A stretch of 64,000 nt of DNA from Kyrpidia spormannii (GCF_002804065.1 NZ_CP024955.1:806001-870000), one strand, 5' to 3'; counted from the first letter of the stretch, positions 18,953-27,788 are shown. Translations and numbers: made by a program. The notes: generated by a model not told the origin, from the sequence alone.

Positions 18953-19594
18953 GTGGCTGAAGAGGGACGTATTCCCCCGGGTCAATTTGTCACGGAGCGA
19001 TGGCCGATTCTGCACGCCGGCCGGGTGCCGGAGATTGACCTGGAGAGCTGGAGGCTTGAACTGTTTGGCCGGGTGGAGCAGCCGGTTCAATTCACCTATT
19101 CGGAATTCATGGCCCTGCCCCAGACTTCGTACCGGTGCGACATTCACTGTGTGACCACGTGGTCCAAATACGACAACCTGTTTGAGGGCGTGGCTTTTCG
19201 GGAGGTCCTTCGGAGGGTGAAGCTCCTGCCCGATGCCCGGTACGTGCTGGTGCACGCCTACAGGGGGTGGACCACGAATTTGCCCCTGGAGGAGTTGCTC
19301 AAAGAGGGGGTCCTTTTGGTCCATTCCCATAACGGAAAATCCCTGACTCCAAAACACGGCTGGCCCCTGCGCCTGGTGGTGCCCCATTTATATTTCTGGA
19401 AATCGGCCAAATGGGTGCGAGGACTCGAGTTTTTGGCGGAGGATGTGCCGGGATATTGGGAGGAGCGCGGATACCACATGCTCGGGGATCCCTGGCGCTC
19501 CCAGCGGTACAGGGATGATCCGGAGTGGGTGAATGGCGATCTGCAAAGGGCGCAACGAGGGGTATTCAGGTGGTATGTCGACGGGGAAAGGTGA
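18953..19594 (+). CDS. Sulfite-oxidase-like molybdopterin oxidoreductase (YuiH type)
   Basis: Cytosolic single-domain molybdenum enzyme of 213 residues. YRCDIHCVTTWSK contains the predicted Mo-ligating Cys (Cys66, with Cys62 nearby), then VHAYRGWTTNLPLEE, KHGWPLRLVVP and the KSAKWVRGLEF segment that binds the pterin. Lacks the dimerisation domain of true sulfite oxidases and any Tat signal, as in YuiH proteins. GTG start with GGAGGAGG 7 bases away. The electron acceptor and substrate are unknown. The next gene starts 10 bases after its stop. Confidence 0.85.
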   Translation: MAEEGRIPPGQFVTERWPILHAGRVPEIDLESWRLELFGRVEQPVQFTYSEFMALPQTSYRCDIHCVTTWSKYDNLFEGVAFREVLRRVKLLPDARYVLVHAYRGWTTNLPLEELLKEGVLLVHSHNGKSLTPKHGWPLRLVVPHLYFWKSAKWVRGLEFLAEDVPGYWEERGYHMLGDPWRSQRYRDDPEWVNGDLQRAQRGVFRWYVDGER

Positions 19595-19604
19595 GAAGGG
19601 ACCG

Positions 19605-19979
19605 ATGGTTCGCGTGTTTGTGTATGGAACGCTTTTGGTGGGGGAGGCAAATCACGGGGTGGTCGCTCCCCACCTGCTCAGCGTTTGCCCGGGCCGGGTG
19701 CGGGGGCGGTTGTACGACGTGGGGGCGTACCCGGCGCTGGTGTTGGACGAGGCGGCAGGGGAAGTGGAAGGCGAGTGGTTTGAGGTGACGCCGGAAGGGC
19801 TTCGGGCCATGGATGACCTGGAAGAATACCGGGGCCCGGGTCAAGCAAACGATTATGAGCGGGTGTGGGTCCGGGACGCCCGGGAGGAGCGGTCCGGGTG
19901 GGTATACGTTTGGTTGGATTCCCGGGGGTATCCGGAGATTCCAGTGGGGTCCTGGCGGGAATGGCTCGCCCAAAGGTGA
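19605..19979 (+). CDS. Gamma-glutamylcyclotransferase-family protein (YtfP/AIG2-like)
   Basis: Small protein of about 124 residues with FVYGTLLVGEANHG at the N-terminus (the YGTL substrate loop) and MDDLEEYRG containing the catalytic-type Glu. Family members convert gamma-glutamyl compounds to 5-oxoproline, but the substrate in bacteria is generally unknown. The ATG has GAGAAGGG upstream. Co-oriented and nearly contiguous with the molybdoenzyme gene. The insertion-element remnant begins immediately after its stop. Confidence 0.8.
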   Translation: MVRVFVYGTLLVGEANHGVVAPHLLSVCPGRVRGRLYDVGAYPALVLDEAAGEVEGEWFEVTPEGLRAMDDLEEYRGPGQANDYERVWVRDAREERSGWVYVWLDSRGYPEIPVGSWREWLAQR

Positions 19980-19984
19980 AGAAA

Positions 19985-20434
19985 ATGCCCGTGCTCAAAA
20001 ATATAATTTCAACCAAACAGCGTATGAGAAGATTTATCACCGGCTCTCCGGAGATGATCCGCCGGACAGAAGAAATCTACCGGGCTGTCTTGGGGTTTTA
20101 CCTGGACGTGATACATGACAATCTCGACAAACTGCCCGAATGGGACAGGAATTCCGGAACGAGGGCGCTGGAAAAACTGACGGTCCGGACAGAGCCACGC
20201 ATGAACAGGAAAACCGGGAAACCATTCGGTGGCAATCCCAACCCGCCTTACCCGATTGACGCCGTTTGGCCGAAGTTCCCCGCATATTTGCGCCGGGCGA
20301 TTATCTCCAAGGCGATCGGGATGGCGAAGAGTTGGCATTCCAACTACCAGCGGTGGCTCAGAAAAAAAGAAAGGATACAGGACAGAAACGAAAGGCGTGT
20401 TGCCGAAGGCAAAAAACCAATCTGCCGGGGATGA
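19985..20434 (+). pseudogene. TnpB-like N-terminal fragment (IS605 OrfB)
   Basis: About 149 residues matching the N-terminus of a TnpB-type RNA-guided nuclease: an opening RMRRFITGSPEMIRRTEE, then LEKLT, a middle FPAYLRRAIISKAIGMAKS and NYQRWLRKKERIQ. It can be aligned by eye with the minus-strand fragment nearby (LEKLT, MFRRACINTAIGSARS, NLQRWRNAKARAE). The frame stops after GKKPICRG, before the wedge, RuvC or zinc-ribbon segments. ATG with AAAGGTG upstream. Non-functional as a nuclease. Confidence 0.75.
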
Positions 20435-20963
20435 ATCCCCACGGCTTCTTTGGGCACCCGTGTCTAGTCGCCGCTCGCAGTACTTGCCGGATCTTGTTCC
20501 AAAGCGACCGGTTGTCTTGCTCATCCGGATTCAAAACACCGGTGAGACTGCGCTTTGGACAACCCGTTTCCCAGCCGTCCGGGATCGGTCTGCCGGTTAA
20601 GCGGTACTTTACCCATCTCCAAGTCTTGCCGTCGAACAATTTCAACATGATGCTTTGCCCGGTGTATTCCTTATACTGGCCCGCATAAAACACGGTATGT
20701 TTGTGCCATTCCCGGGGCGGAACCGGCGGTCTATCAGCAAACTTTTTGCCCTTTGATTCCGCCCGGGCTTTCGCATTCCTCCACCGTTGCAGGTTGGAAA
20801 AAAAGGACCGGGCCGAGCCTATGGCCGTGTTGATGCAGGCCCGCCGGAACATGGCCGGGACATCTTCCGCCAAGGGAAACAACGGCGACGGATTGGTTTT
20901 TGTTTTGTGGGTTAATTTTTCAAGCCGAGTTAGCGCTTCCTCGTTTGTTAATTCCAGAATCAT
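20358..20963 (-). pseudogene. TnpB-like fragment, 5' fused to tnpA remnant
   Basis: Homologous to TnpB N-terminal sequence through about residue 135 (RPPVPPREWHKH, then VKYRLTGRPIPDGWETG). Beyond that the reading frame runs into unrelated sequence and the convergent fragment, so RuvC and zinc ribbon are absent. Upstream of the ATG the same frame continues as QFNEITAFYFGIIQGHE, which resembles the start of the other TnpB copy; thus the true N-terminus has been joined to tnpA by a deletion. Overlaps the tnpA remnant by ATGA. Confidence 0.75.
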
Positions 20964-21262
20964 CTCGTGACCCTGGATGATCCCGAAATAGAAGGCCGTG
21001 ATCTCGTTGAATTGATCCCCTTAATCTCCTTGACCACATCGGCCGCCGAGTCTGACGGCCATACCTTCACAAATAAGTGGATGTGGTCTGGCAGCATGGC
21101 TAACTCTAGAATCTCCCAGCCTTTCTCTTCGCACTTGGCAGTGATGATCTCCCGGCACCTAACAGCCACTGCGCCCGTTAACACCGGCTTGCGGCGTTTC
21201 GGTGTCCAAACCAAGTGGTACACGATTAAATGTACACGATGCTCATCACGTATGTAGTCCAT
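20960..21262 (-). pseudogene. TnpA remnant, IS200/IS605 Y1 transposase
   Basis: About 100 residues. HLIVYHLVWTPKRRK is the family N-terminus and LPDHIHLFVKV contains the HxH metal-binding motif. After VKEIKGI the normal C-terminal helix with the catalytic Tyr is missing and is replaced by an out-of-frame translation of tnpB sequence (NSTRSRPSISGSS). The normal length is about 130-150 residues. An internal deletion at about 21020 explains both genes. It cannot catalyse single-strand transposition. Confidence 0.8.
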
Positions 21263-21424
21263 ATCATAACCGCCTGTTGATTTTGCGGTGGGTTCAAAAC
21301 TCTGTCACATAAATAGCCTGAAAGGGCTACGGGCAAATGTTGCGTGATGCGTTACGGTGAAGGCGGGGTGAGGTCCGGGTCGGGCACGGCGGGTTTGCCG
21401 CATAGAAGGAAGGAGGTGTAGCTG

Positions 21425-22768
21425 ATTGGTCGGAAAAGAGTTTCCATCCCATGGCGGGCTTGGCTGGTGATGTTCGGCCTGTTGGTGGGGAGCGTGCCAG
21501 TGCACGCCGAAGAAGCATCCGGCGGTCTTCAGGCCGTGATCGACCGGGCACCGCCCGGATCCACGGTGAAGATCGCCCCGGGAACGTATGCCGGTCCCAT
21601 CACCCTGGTAAAGCCCATGACCCTCCTTGGAGGTCCGGGGGTGCGAATCGCAAACGGGGGTGGGGGTTCGGAAGACCGGCCGTTGCTCTTGGTGCAAACC
21701 AGCGGAGCGAACGTCCAGGGGGTGCAGCTAGAAGACAAACTCAGTCGTCCGAAGCACGCCACGGTGGAGGTTCGCGGCGACAACAACGTATTGTCCGACC
21801 TGACGATATCCACCGGAAGCATAGGAATCCGGCTCCAGGGCGCCGATGGCAACAAGATCCGGGGGGTGCATATCCAGGGAACGGGGGTCGGGCGATCCGG
21901 CGGGACGGTGTTCACCGTCGGGAACGGCATTGAACTGTGGAATTCTAACGACAACTGGGTGGAGAACTGTCGAATCGCCAAGGTCCAGGACGGGGTGTAT
22001 CTCGATACCAGCCGCCGAAACCAGGTGCTCAATAATGTCGTTCAGGATTCTCACTACGCGGTGCACCTCATGTTCACCGGTGAGAGTGAAATCTCGGGCA
22101 ATCGCTTCGCGCGAAATATCACCGGGGTCATGGTCATGGGGGACGACGGCAGCCGGGTCATCGGCAATCACATCGAGAAACAAGCCGCCAATGTACAGGC
22201 CCAAGGGATTCTGGTGTATGATTCTCACCACTGCCTGATTGCCAAGAACCACGTCATCGGCAACCGCATCGGGTTTTATGTGGATCAGGCCAGCCAGAAT
22301 CGTTTTGTCGACAATACGATTGCGCAAAATTTCTTGGGACTCTATATGACAGCGTCCCGTGACAACGATTTTAATGGCAATTTGTGGATCGGAAATGTCG
22401 TTCAGGCCCAGGCGATCTCCAGTCGGGACAATCGCATGGTGGGCAATTACTGGGATGACCTGCAGGGAGTCGATGCGGACGGAGATGGGCGGTCTGACCT
22501 TCCTTACCAGGCTTCTCCTTTCCTGTTAGCGCTCACCCGGGCCGTTCCAGCTTATCAGATCTTTTTCCAGGCACCGGGGACCTTCGTGATGGAGCAGTTG
22601 TTTGCCGGTGATAGCAGGCGCTGGCTCACGGACACGGCTCCCTTGATGAAGCCACCGGACACCGGAACCGCGTCGGCACCGCCGATGGACAAAACCGTTC
22701 CGCTTGTGTCGTTTTTCCTTCTCGGACTGGGACTTTATCCATTCTTACACCATCGACCAGGGGCGTGA
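21425..22768 (+). CDS. nosD: NosD, copper-site maturation beta-helix protein
   Basis: Periplasmic-side or extracytoplasmic protein that, with NosFY, assembles the CuZ centre of nitrous oxide reductase. Parallel beta-helix (CASH) repeats rich in N, D and G run from about residue 60 to 340, and a C-terminal hydrophobic anchor (VPLVSFFLLGLGLYPFL) ends the protein. The frame contains a signal peptide (RKRV, a hydrophobic core, VHAEE) only if translation starts near 21425, at ATT (or CTG at 21422), 8 bases after GGAGG; ATG/GTG at 21467-21470 lacks a ribosome site and would cut off the basic n-region. First gene of nosDLYF; nosZ is not present. Confidence 0.85.
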   Translation: MGRKRVSIPWRAWLVMFGLLVGSVPVHAEEASGGLQAVIDRAPPGSTVKIAPGTYAGPITLVKPMTLLGGPGVRIANGGGGSEDRPLLLVQTSGANVQGVQLEDKLSRPKHATVEVRGDNNVLSDLTISTGSIGIRLQGADGNKIRGVHIQGTGVGRSGGTVFTVGNGIELWNSNDNWVENCRIAKVQDGVYLDTSRRNQVLNNVVQDSHYAVHLMFTGESEISGNRFARNITGVMVMGDDGSRVIGNHIEKQAANVQAQGILVYDSHHCLIAKNHVIGNRIGFYVDQASQNRFVDNTIAQNFLGLYMTASRDNDFNGNLWIGNVVQAQAISSRDNRMVGNYWDDLQGVDADGDGRSDLPYQASPFLLALTRAVPAYQIFFQAPGTFVMEQLFAGDSRRWLTDTAPLMKPPDTGTASAPPMDKTVPLVSFFLLGLGLYPFLHHRPGA

Positions 22769-22772
22769 AAGC

Positions 22773-23333
22773 ATGAAAATCAAACGGATGATCGGGATGC
22801 TGGCGGCGACCGCCGCCCTCAGTCTTGCTCTCGCGGGCTGCGGGAAACAAGCCGCCCAACCGGCGGCCATCGACCCCGCCGTGGACAAGTGTGCCGTCTG
22901 CCATATGACAGTCAAAGATGATCATTTTGCCACGGAGATCATTCTTACCGATGGACAGGCGCTAAAATTTGACGACCTCGGCTGCATGAACAAGTGGACC
23001 CAGCAAAATGGCACTTCTCAGGTTGCGCAGCGATTTGTCCGGGATTACAACAGCAGTCAATGGCTCAAATTCGAAGATGCCACTTATGTCTACGACCCGA
23101 ATATCGTGACTCCCATGGCCTATAATGTCGTTTCCTTCCAGAATAAGGCCGATGCGGAAAACTTCCTGAAACAGTACCCGGGCGGGAACCTGTTTACGGC
23201 GGATCAGTTAGGGAGCCATAACTGGGCCCGCAACATGGAAATGATGAAAAAACTGAAAGAACAGATGCAGGGCAACATGAGCGGCGGCAGCATGAACGGA
23301 GGTAATATGAGCGGCGCGGGAATGGGGCACTAA
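22773..23333 (+). CDS. nosL: NosL copper-binding lipoprotein
   Basis: Membrane-anchored copper chaperone for nitrous oxide reductase. The signal peptide ends in lipobox LAGC (Cys23). The copper-binding motif is Cys40-x2-Cys43-x-Met45 (KCAVCHM), followed by the conserved DDLGCM and VTPMAYNVVSF segments. An unusual C-terminal tail of Met/Gly/Asn repeats ending GAGMGH may add Cu(I) sites. 186 residues. It begins 4 bases after the nosD stop. Confidence 0.92.
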   Translation: MKIKRMIGMLAATAALSLALAGCGKQAAQPAAIDPAVDKCAVCHMTVKDDHFATEIILTDGQALKFDDLGCMNKWTQQNGTSQVAQRFVRDYNSSQWLKFEDATYVYDPNIVTPMAYNVVSFQNKADAENFLKQYPGGNLFTADQLGSHNWARNMEMMKKLKEQMQGNMSGGSMNGGNMSGAGMGH

Positions 23334-23338
23334 CCCAA

Positions 23339-24166
23339 GTGAGCGCTGTATGGATCATTGCCAAGCGGGAAATGAAGCTGGGGTACCGGAATCCCTGGGC
23401 ATACTCATTTCTCGCTCTCTTCAGCGTGTTTAGCCTGGCTCTGGTTTTGATCCAGTCGAACCGGGCAGCCGGGCTGCCGGCGTATACCCATGCCACGGCG
23501 ACGATGATGAACCTGATCCTCTATCTGCTGCCGATGATGACGCTGCTCTTAGGTGCTTTTTCCGTGACGGCCGAAAAGGAGGACGGCACCCGGGATCTGC
23601 TTTCGACTTATACTCTGTCTTCCGGGGCGTACATGGCGGGGAAATTTGTAGGCTTGGTCGCCGTTTTGGCGTCGATATTGGCTGTGGGGTTCGGGCTGTT
23701 CGGTCTGGTCGGGGCCTGGCTGGGGCAGGGGGTGACCCTGGCGGATCTGGCTCTGTTCCTGGGTTTTTCAGCGGCCATCCTGTTGTTGTACCTCGGGATT
23801 GCCCTCCTGATCGGGGCCCTGGCGGCCAATCGCTGGCAGGCGCTGACCATGGGGGTCGGGGTGTGGTTTGTGACGGTGCTCGCCTGGCCAACCCTTCTCA
23901 TTGCTTCGTTAAATCTCATGCCCCATAGCGCCGTAAAACCGATGTTGACCCTTCTCACGTTCTGTAATCCTGCCGAATTGGTCCGTCTGTTCACCGTCAT
24001 CCAGCTCGGGGCCGGATCGATCCTCGGTCCGGCCTATGTCCAGTTGGTGGAAGGGGCGTCGGGGCCTTGGGGACCGGTGGTGATGGCGGGATTCGGATTG
24101 CTGTGGCTGGCGGTTTTTCAAACGCTCGCTGTGTGGGTCTGGGAGAGGGGGCGACGCCGTGGGTGA
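23339..24166 (+). CDS. nosY: NosY, ABC permease
   Basis: About 275 residues with six hydrophobic segments (ABC-2 type). KREMKLGYRNPWAYSFLALFS and AEKEDGTRDLLSTYTLSS are typical of the NosY family. Partners with NosF to supply sulfur or energy for CuZ assembly, working on NosD. GTG start 5 bases after nosL; the 3' end overlaps nosF by 8 bases, implying translational coupling. Confidence 0.9.
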   Translation: MSAVWIIAKREMKLGYRNPWAYSFLALFSVFSLALVLIQSNRAAGLPAYTHATATMMNLILYLLPMMTLLLGAFSVTAEKEDGTRDLLSTYTLSSGAYMAGKFVGLVAVLASILAVGFGLFGLVGAWLGQGVTLADLALFLGFSAAILLLYLGIALLIGALAANRWQALTMGVGVWFVTVLAWPTLLIASLNLMPHSAVKPMLTLLTFCNPAELVRLFTVIQLGAGSILGPAYVQLVEGASGPWGPVVMAGFGLLWLAVFQTLAVWVWERGRRRG

Positions 24167-24932
24167 GAAGGGCCTGGAGTGGGAAAAGATCTCAAAAACG
24201 ATCCGCGGCAATATGGTGGTCCATCCTTTCAGCTTTCGGCTTCCGCCCGGACGGGTGTTGGCCCTTGCGGGCGGAAACGGTGCTGGCAAAAGTACGATCC
24301 TGCGCATGACGGTGGGCCTCCTGCGGCCGACGAGCGGGGTTATTCGAGTCAATGGGATTGAAACGGGTCGGCGGACCCGGGCTTATGTCGAACAGATCGG
24401 CTACATGCCGGATGATTTTTCCTTCTCCCCGGGTTTGACCGCCTGGGAGACCATTGCTTTTTTCGCGGGGCTCAAAGGGCTGGACCAGAAAAGAGCCCGG
24501 GATGTTTTGGAAATCGTCGGACTTGGGGCGGAGCGGGACAAGCGGGTTGGCCACTTTTCTAAGGGCATGCAGCAGCGACTGCTCTTCGCCCAAGCGATCC
24601 TGGCGGAGCCTCCCATTTTGGTGCTGGACGAGCCGACCAATGGCCTGGATCCGTACTGGGTGGACACCCTGGCAGAGCTCCTCGTCGGGGTCAAAAAGAG
24701 CGGGAGGTCGGTGGTGTTCTCGACGCACCAGCTCGATGTGGCCGAACAGGTGGCCGATGAGGTGATTTTTCTGAATCGGGGACGGGTGATCAGCTCGGGC
24801 GCGGTAGAATCTTTTTGCACCCGATACGGAGCCGGCGGTTTGGCGGCTGCCTTTGCCGAGTTGATTCGCAAAGAACCGGGCACTCGGGTGGCTTCGGAAG
24901 GGAGGGGACAACGGCGCGGCGGTTCGGGGTGA
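24159..24932 (+). CDS. nosF: NosF, ABC ATPase
   Basis: Cytosolic ATPase of the NosDFY complex. Walker A is GGNGAGKST, the signature region HFSKGMQQRLLFAQAI (SKGMQ replacing the consensus SGGQ, common in this subfamily), Walker B ILVLDEPTNGLD and the switch His in FSTHQLD. About 257 residues with a low-complexity Gly/Arg end. Final gene of the operon. A hairpin follows 30 bases downstream. Confidence 0.9.
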   Translation: MGEKGLEWEKISKTIRGNMVVHPFSFRLPPGRVLALAGGNGAGKSTILRMTVGLLRPTSGVIRVNGIETGRRTRAYVEQIGYMPDDFSFSPGLTAWETIAFFAGLKGLDQKRARDVLEIVGLGAERDKRVGHFSKGMQQRLLFAQAILAEPPILVLDEPTNGLDPYWVDTLAELLVGVKKSGRSVVFSTHQLDVAEQVADEVIFLNRGRVISSGAVESFCTRYGAGGLAAAFAELIRKEPGTRVASEGRGQRRGGSG

Positions 24933-24966
24933 CGAACTGTTCGTAGAAATGATGAGAGAAGAAAGG

Positions 24967-24995
24967 GAGGGCCTCCGGTGGAAGGGACGGCCCTC
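24967..24995. terminator. Hairpin between convergent nosF and phosphoesterase genes
   Basis: GAGGGCC and GGCCCTC form a 7-bp stem around a 15-base loop; pyrimidine-rich sequence follows on the minus strand (CCTTTCTTCTC). Likely transcription stop but without a clean U-tract. Confidence 0.4.
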
Positions 24996-25013
24996 AACCT
25001 TTATCCGGAGGGA

Positions 25014-27512
25014 TTAATCGGCTGCTTCGGCAACACCGGCGCTGCCGTTGGCCGCATTGGGGCTACCGTCCGCCTCGCTTTTTTTCGGGTACGGTTGTCC
25101 CGGATGAGTCGCTGCCCATAGGACTTCATCCAATTTCTTGGGCGAGGCCACGTCTTCCTGGCTCCAGTCCATCTGTTCGGACACCATGGCCATGGGGGCA
25201 TTGTGGCCGTTGCGGGCGTCGAGGGGATAGGTCGGGGGCACGGCGTCGTAGGGCGCAAAATCCGGATGGGTGGTGAAGGCGTTGATCATCGGCAGGGCCG
25301 CGGCGTCGTACTGGGTCATCGGCTTCATGCCGAGAATCAGTTCTATGGTCTTCAACATGGAGGCCGTATCGTAAAAAGTGCTATCCACGGTGCCGCCCCG
25401 TTGGGTATACGGGCTGATCACCAGCGCTTCGGTCCGGTGGGCGTCCACGTGGTCCAAGCCGTCCTGGGAATCGTCCTCGATCACGAAAATGGCCGTGTTT
25501 TTCCAATAGGGAGAATGGCTCACCGTATGGACGAGTTTTCCGAGGGCGTAGTCATTCTGGGCCACATAGGCCTGGGGTGTGAGGGCTCCAGGTTTGGTGC
25601 CCATGGTGTGGTCGTTGGGCAATCGAACGATCTCGAACTGAGGCAGATTTCCATTTTTCACGTATTGTTGAAATTCCTCATTCCACTTGTCAAAGCGGGT
25701 CAGGTCAGAGATGTTCAAATCCCAACCAGGATAATCGGGATCATAGTTTTGCCCGATGCTGGGGTCGGTGGGAACCCATTTGCCAGTCTTGGAGTCTTTC
25801 TCCACGAACTCCCCATAGTCCCGAAACGACACTCCGGACTTTGTCGCGTCATTCCAGATGAATCCATTTTGTGGGTAGGTCGCGGGGTTTGTGCCCTCGA
25901 AATCATATCCCCGGTTCCGGCCGCTGTAGTTGGCCAGCCAGTTTTTCTCTACGTAATCATTGGCTTCGGCGGCGGTAGACCAGTTGTGCCCGTCTGCGCT
26001 GACCTCGGCGTCGGTGTAGGTGTTGTCGAGGAGCACGAACTGGTTGGCCAACTTGTGAAGATTCGGGGTGATGTCCTTGCCGAATTCGGTCAGGGACGGG
26101 TCACTGTTGCCTTTGCCCATGTCGCCGAACACCTGGTCGTAGGTGCGATTTTCTTTGATGACATAGATCACGTGCTTAATCGGGGAATCCTGGCCGAGGA
26201 ATCGGGGGATGGGAAACCGGTCCGTCCGGCCGTCACCAGGGCGCCCGTTGGACCCAGGCCCATAAGCGGGTTGATTGTTGCGCTTCACTTGCTCGGTGTA
26301 ACGCAGGAGTTCGCCTGGGTTCGGGGCGTCAATGATGGAAAGAGTGCCGCTTATCATATTCCCGATATACTGCCCTTGAGTGTTGGGTCCGGCCCCGAGG
26401 CCCTTGGCGTTAAGGACCAGGATCTGCTTTCCCCTGTCCGTTGTGTATACTCCAGTGGGGTACCAACCGGTGGGGATGAGGCCTTTGACATCAGCCCGGG
26501 CGGTGGGGGACCCTTTGCCGAGATCGACGACGGCGATGTCGTTGTTGCCGGCATTGGCCACGTAGAGGGTGCGGCCATCCGGGCTCACGGTGAGGGCATC
26601 CGGTTGGCTTCCGGGCAGGGCGCCTCGATAGGGAGCGAGGGAAATGGTCTGAACGACCTTTTGCCGGGAGGGGTCGATCACCGAGAGGGTATCACTGTCC
26701 GAGTTGGCCACATAGATCGCGCCGGTGCGGGGGTTCAGGGCCAGGGCATTCGGGTGAAGACCGACCTTGATGGTGGCCTGGGTCTGTAGGGTGTCCGGAT
26801 CCAGAGCGGTCACCGTGTCTTCGCCCCAGTTGGTGACGTAAAGGGTTTTTCCGTCTTGGGAGAGAAGAGAGGTGTACGGGTATTGGCCGACGTTCCCCTG
26901 GGCCACCACCTTGCCCGTGGAGGTGTCGATTTTGACCACGGTATTATACAGGTTGTTGACGACATACAAGAAGCCGCCGTCTGCGGAAACGGTCAGTCCC
27001 GCGGGATACGCATTTCCCTTTTGGTTATTGGCCTTGGGCCCCGGGGTTAGACCGATGAGCACAATGGGGGATTGCTCGGACAGTTGGCCGTCGCGAAGCT
27101 GGAACACGCGGATCTTGTTGTTACCGCCTGCCGAGGCGTACAGCGTCTTTCCGTCCGGGCTAAAAGCCACGCCGAGATAGAGGGCTTCCGGAGACTTGTA
27201 GGGTATGGTCTGAATGACCTTTTGCTGTTTGAGATCAATGACTTGAAGGGACTGGGTGCCTTGCCCGTCGTTCGAGACCACCAGGTATCGACCGTCTGGG
27301 CTGAGGGCGCCACCCATCGGGAAATCTCCCAGGGTGACCTGCTTCCCAGCGGGGGTCACGACCCAGTCGTAGGAGGTGACCGCGGTGCCATTTGATTGAG
27401 GCCCGGCCTCCCGGGCCCATGCGGATCCCGGTGCTAAGCCGGTCCCTAACATGAGCGCAGCCATGGCTGCACCCGCCACCCACCTTTTTCGTGCAATCCT
27501 CCGCTCCTTCAT
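25014..27512 (-). CDS. Secreted YncE-type beta-propeller / phosphoesterase fusion
   Basis: 832 residues. A Sec signal peptide (MKERRIARKRW, hydrophobic core, GSAWA) exports the protein. Residues about 45-420 are YVTN/YncE beta-propeller repeats (DGRYLVVSND, DGKTLYASAG, NPRTGAIYVANSDSDT). Residues about 435-790 form an acid phosphatase/phospholipase-C-like phosphoesterase domain with KHVIYVIKENRTYDQVFG near its start and EDDSQDGLDHVDAHRT near its end. Such fusions are annotated as bifunctional YncE/alkaline-phosphatase-family proteins; the substrate is unknown. The ATG has AAGGAGGAG upstream; 59 further in-frame codons upstream have no support. The AT-rich upstream has TTACAC and TTTACA hexamers that might be PhoP sites (unproven). 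Confidence 0.85.
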   Translation of the reverse strand: MKERRIARKRWVAGAAMAALMLGTGLAPGSAWAREAGPQSNGTAVTSYDWVVTPAGKQVTLGDFPMGGALSPDGRYLVVSNDGQGTQSLQVIDLKQQKVIQTIPYKSPEALYLGVAFSPDGKTLYASAGGNNKIRVFQLRDGQLSEQSPIVLIGLTPGPKANNQKGNAYPAGLTVSADGGFLYVVNNLYNTVVKIDTSTGKVVAQGNVGQYPYTSLLSQDGKTLYVTNWGEDTVTALDPDTLQTQATIKVGLHPNALALNPRTGAIYVANSDSDTLSVIDPSRQKVVQTISLAPYRGALPGSQPDALTVSPDGRTLYVANAGNNDIAVVDLGKGSPTARADVKGLIPTGWYPTGVYTTDRGKQILVLNAKGLGAGPNTQGQYIGNMISGTLSIIDAPNPGELLRYTEQVKRNNQPAYGPGSNGRPGDGRTDRFPIPRFLGQDSPIKHVIYVIKENRTYDQVFGDMGKGNSDPSLTEFGKDITPNLHKLANQFVLLDNTYTDAEVSADGHNWSTAAEANDYVEKNWLANYSGRNRGYDFEGTNPATYPQNGFIWNDATKSGVSFRDYGEFVEKDSKTGKWVPTDPSIGQNYDPDYPGWDLNISDLTRFDKWNEEFQQYVKNGNLPQFEIVRLPNDHTMGTKPGALTPQAYVAQNDYALGKLVHTVSHSPYWKNTAIFVIEDDSQDGLDHVDAHRTEALVISPYTQRGGTVDSTFYDTASMLKTIELILGMKPMTQYDAAALPMINAFTTHPDFAPYDAVPPTYPLDARNGHNAPMAMVSEQMDWSQEDVASPKKLDEVLWAATHPGQPYPKKSEADGSPNAANGSAGVAEAAD

Positions 27513-27788
27513 GCGTCTCTCCTCCTTGTTTTGTTGATTCTTCCAACGCCCGGCAATCACCGGACATGTCCTATGATAGACTCGGCGTGTAAAGATAGAA
27601 ACGTTATAAATCTGAAGATTGTGTAATGTTTGTGGGTCATAGTACTGCGAAAAAAGGATCATGTGACGCATGCTTGACAGACCATACAATCGTCAGTAAA
27701 CTGTTTTCAACGAAACCCGGCTTGGTGGGCGGGTGACGTATCTGTACAGTTGCAGTGTTGGAGCGTGAGAGATCGTTCTTTTCTTAAC

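Larger units (their letters stand above)
19985..21328. mobile_element. IS200/IS605-family wreckage (two inverted tnpB pieces and a tnpA piece)
   Basis: A plus-strand fragment homologous to the N-terminal part of TnpB faces a minus-strand tnpA-tnpB remnant. Beyond tnpA lies TAGCC-TGAAAG-GGCTA (21313-21328), a hairpin of the size used as left-end recognition structure by IS605 elements. At the junction sits GGGGAT-GA-ATCCCC (20427-20440), reminiscent of the palindromic right ends. No complete transposase or endonuclease is encoded, so the element should be immobile by itself. Exact outer ends were not determined. Confidence 0.75.

Noticed and set aside
25203-26789. 528-codon plus-strand frame opposite the beta-propeller protein
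   Set aside because: Antisense shadow; the minus strand has a signal peptide, repeats and catalytic motifs.
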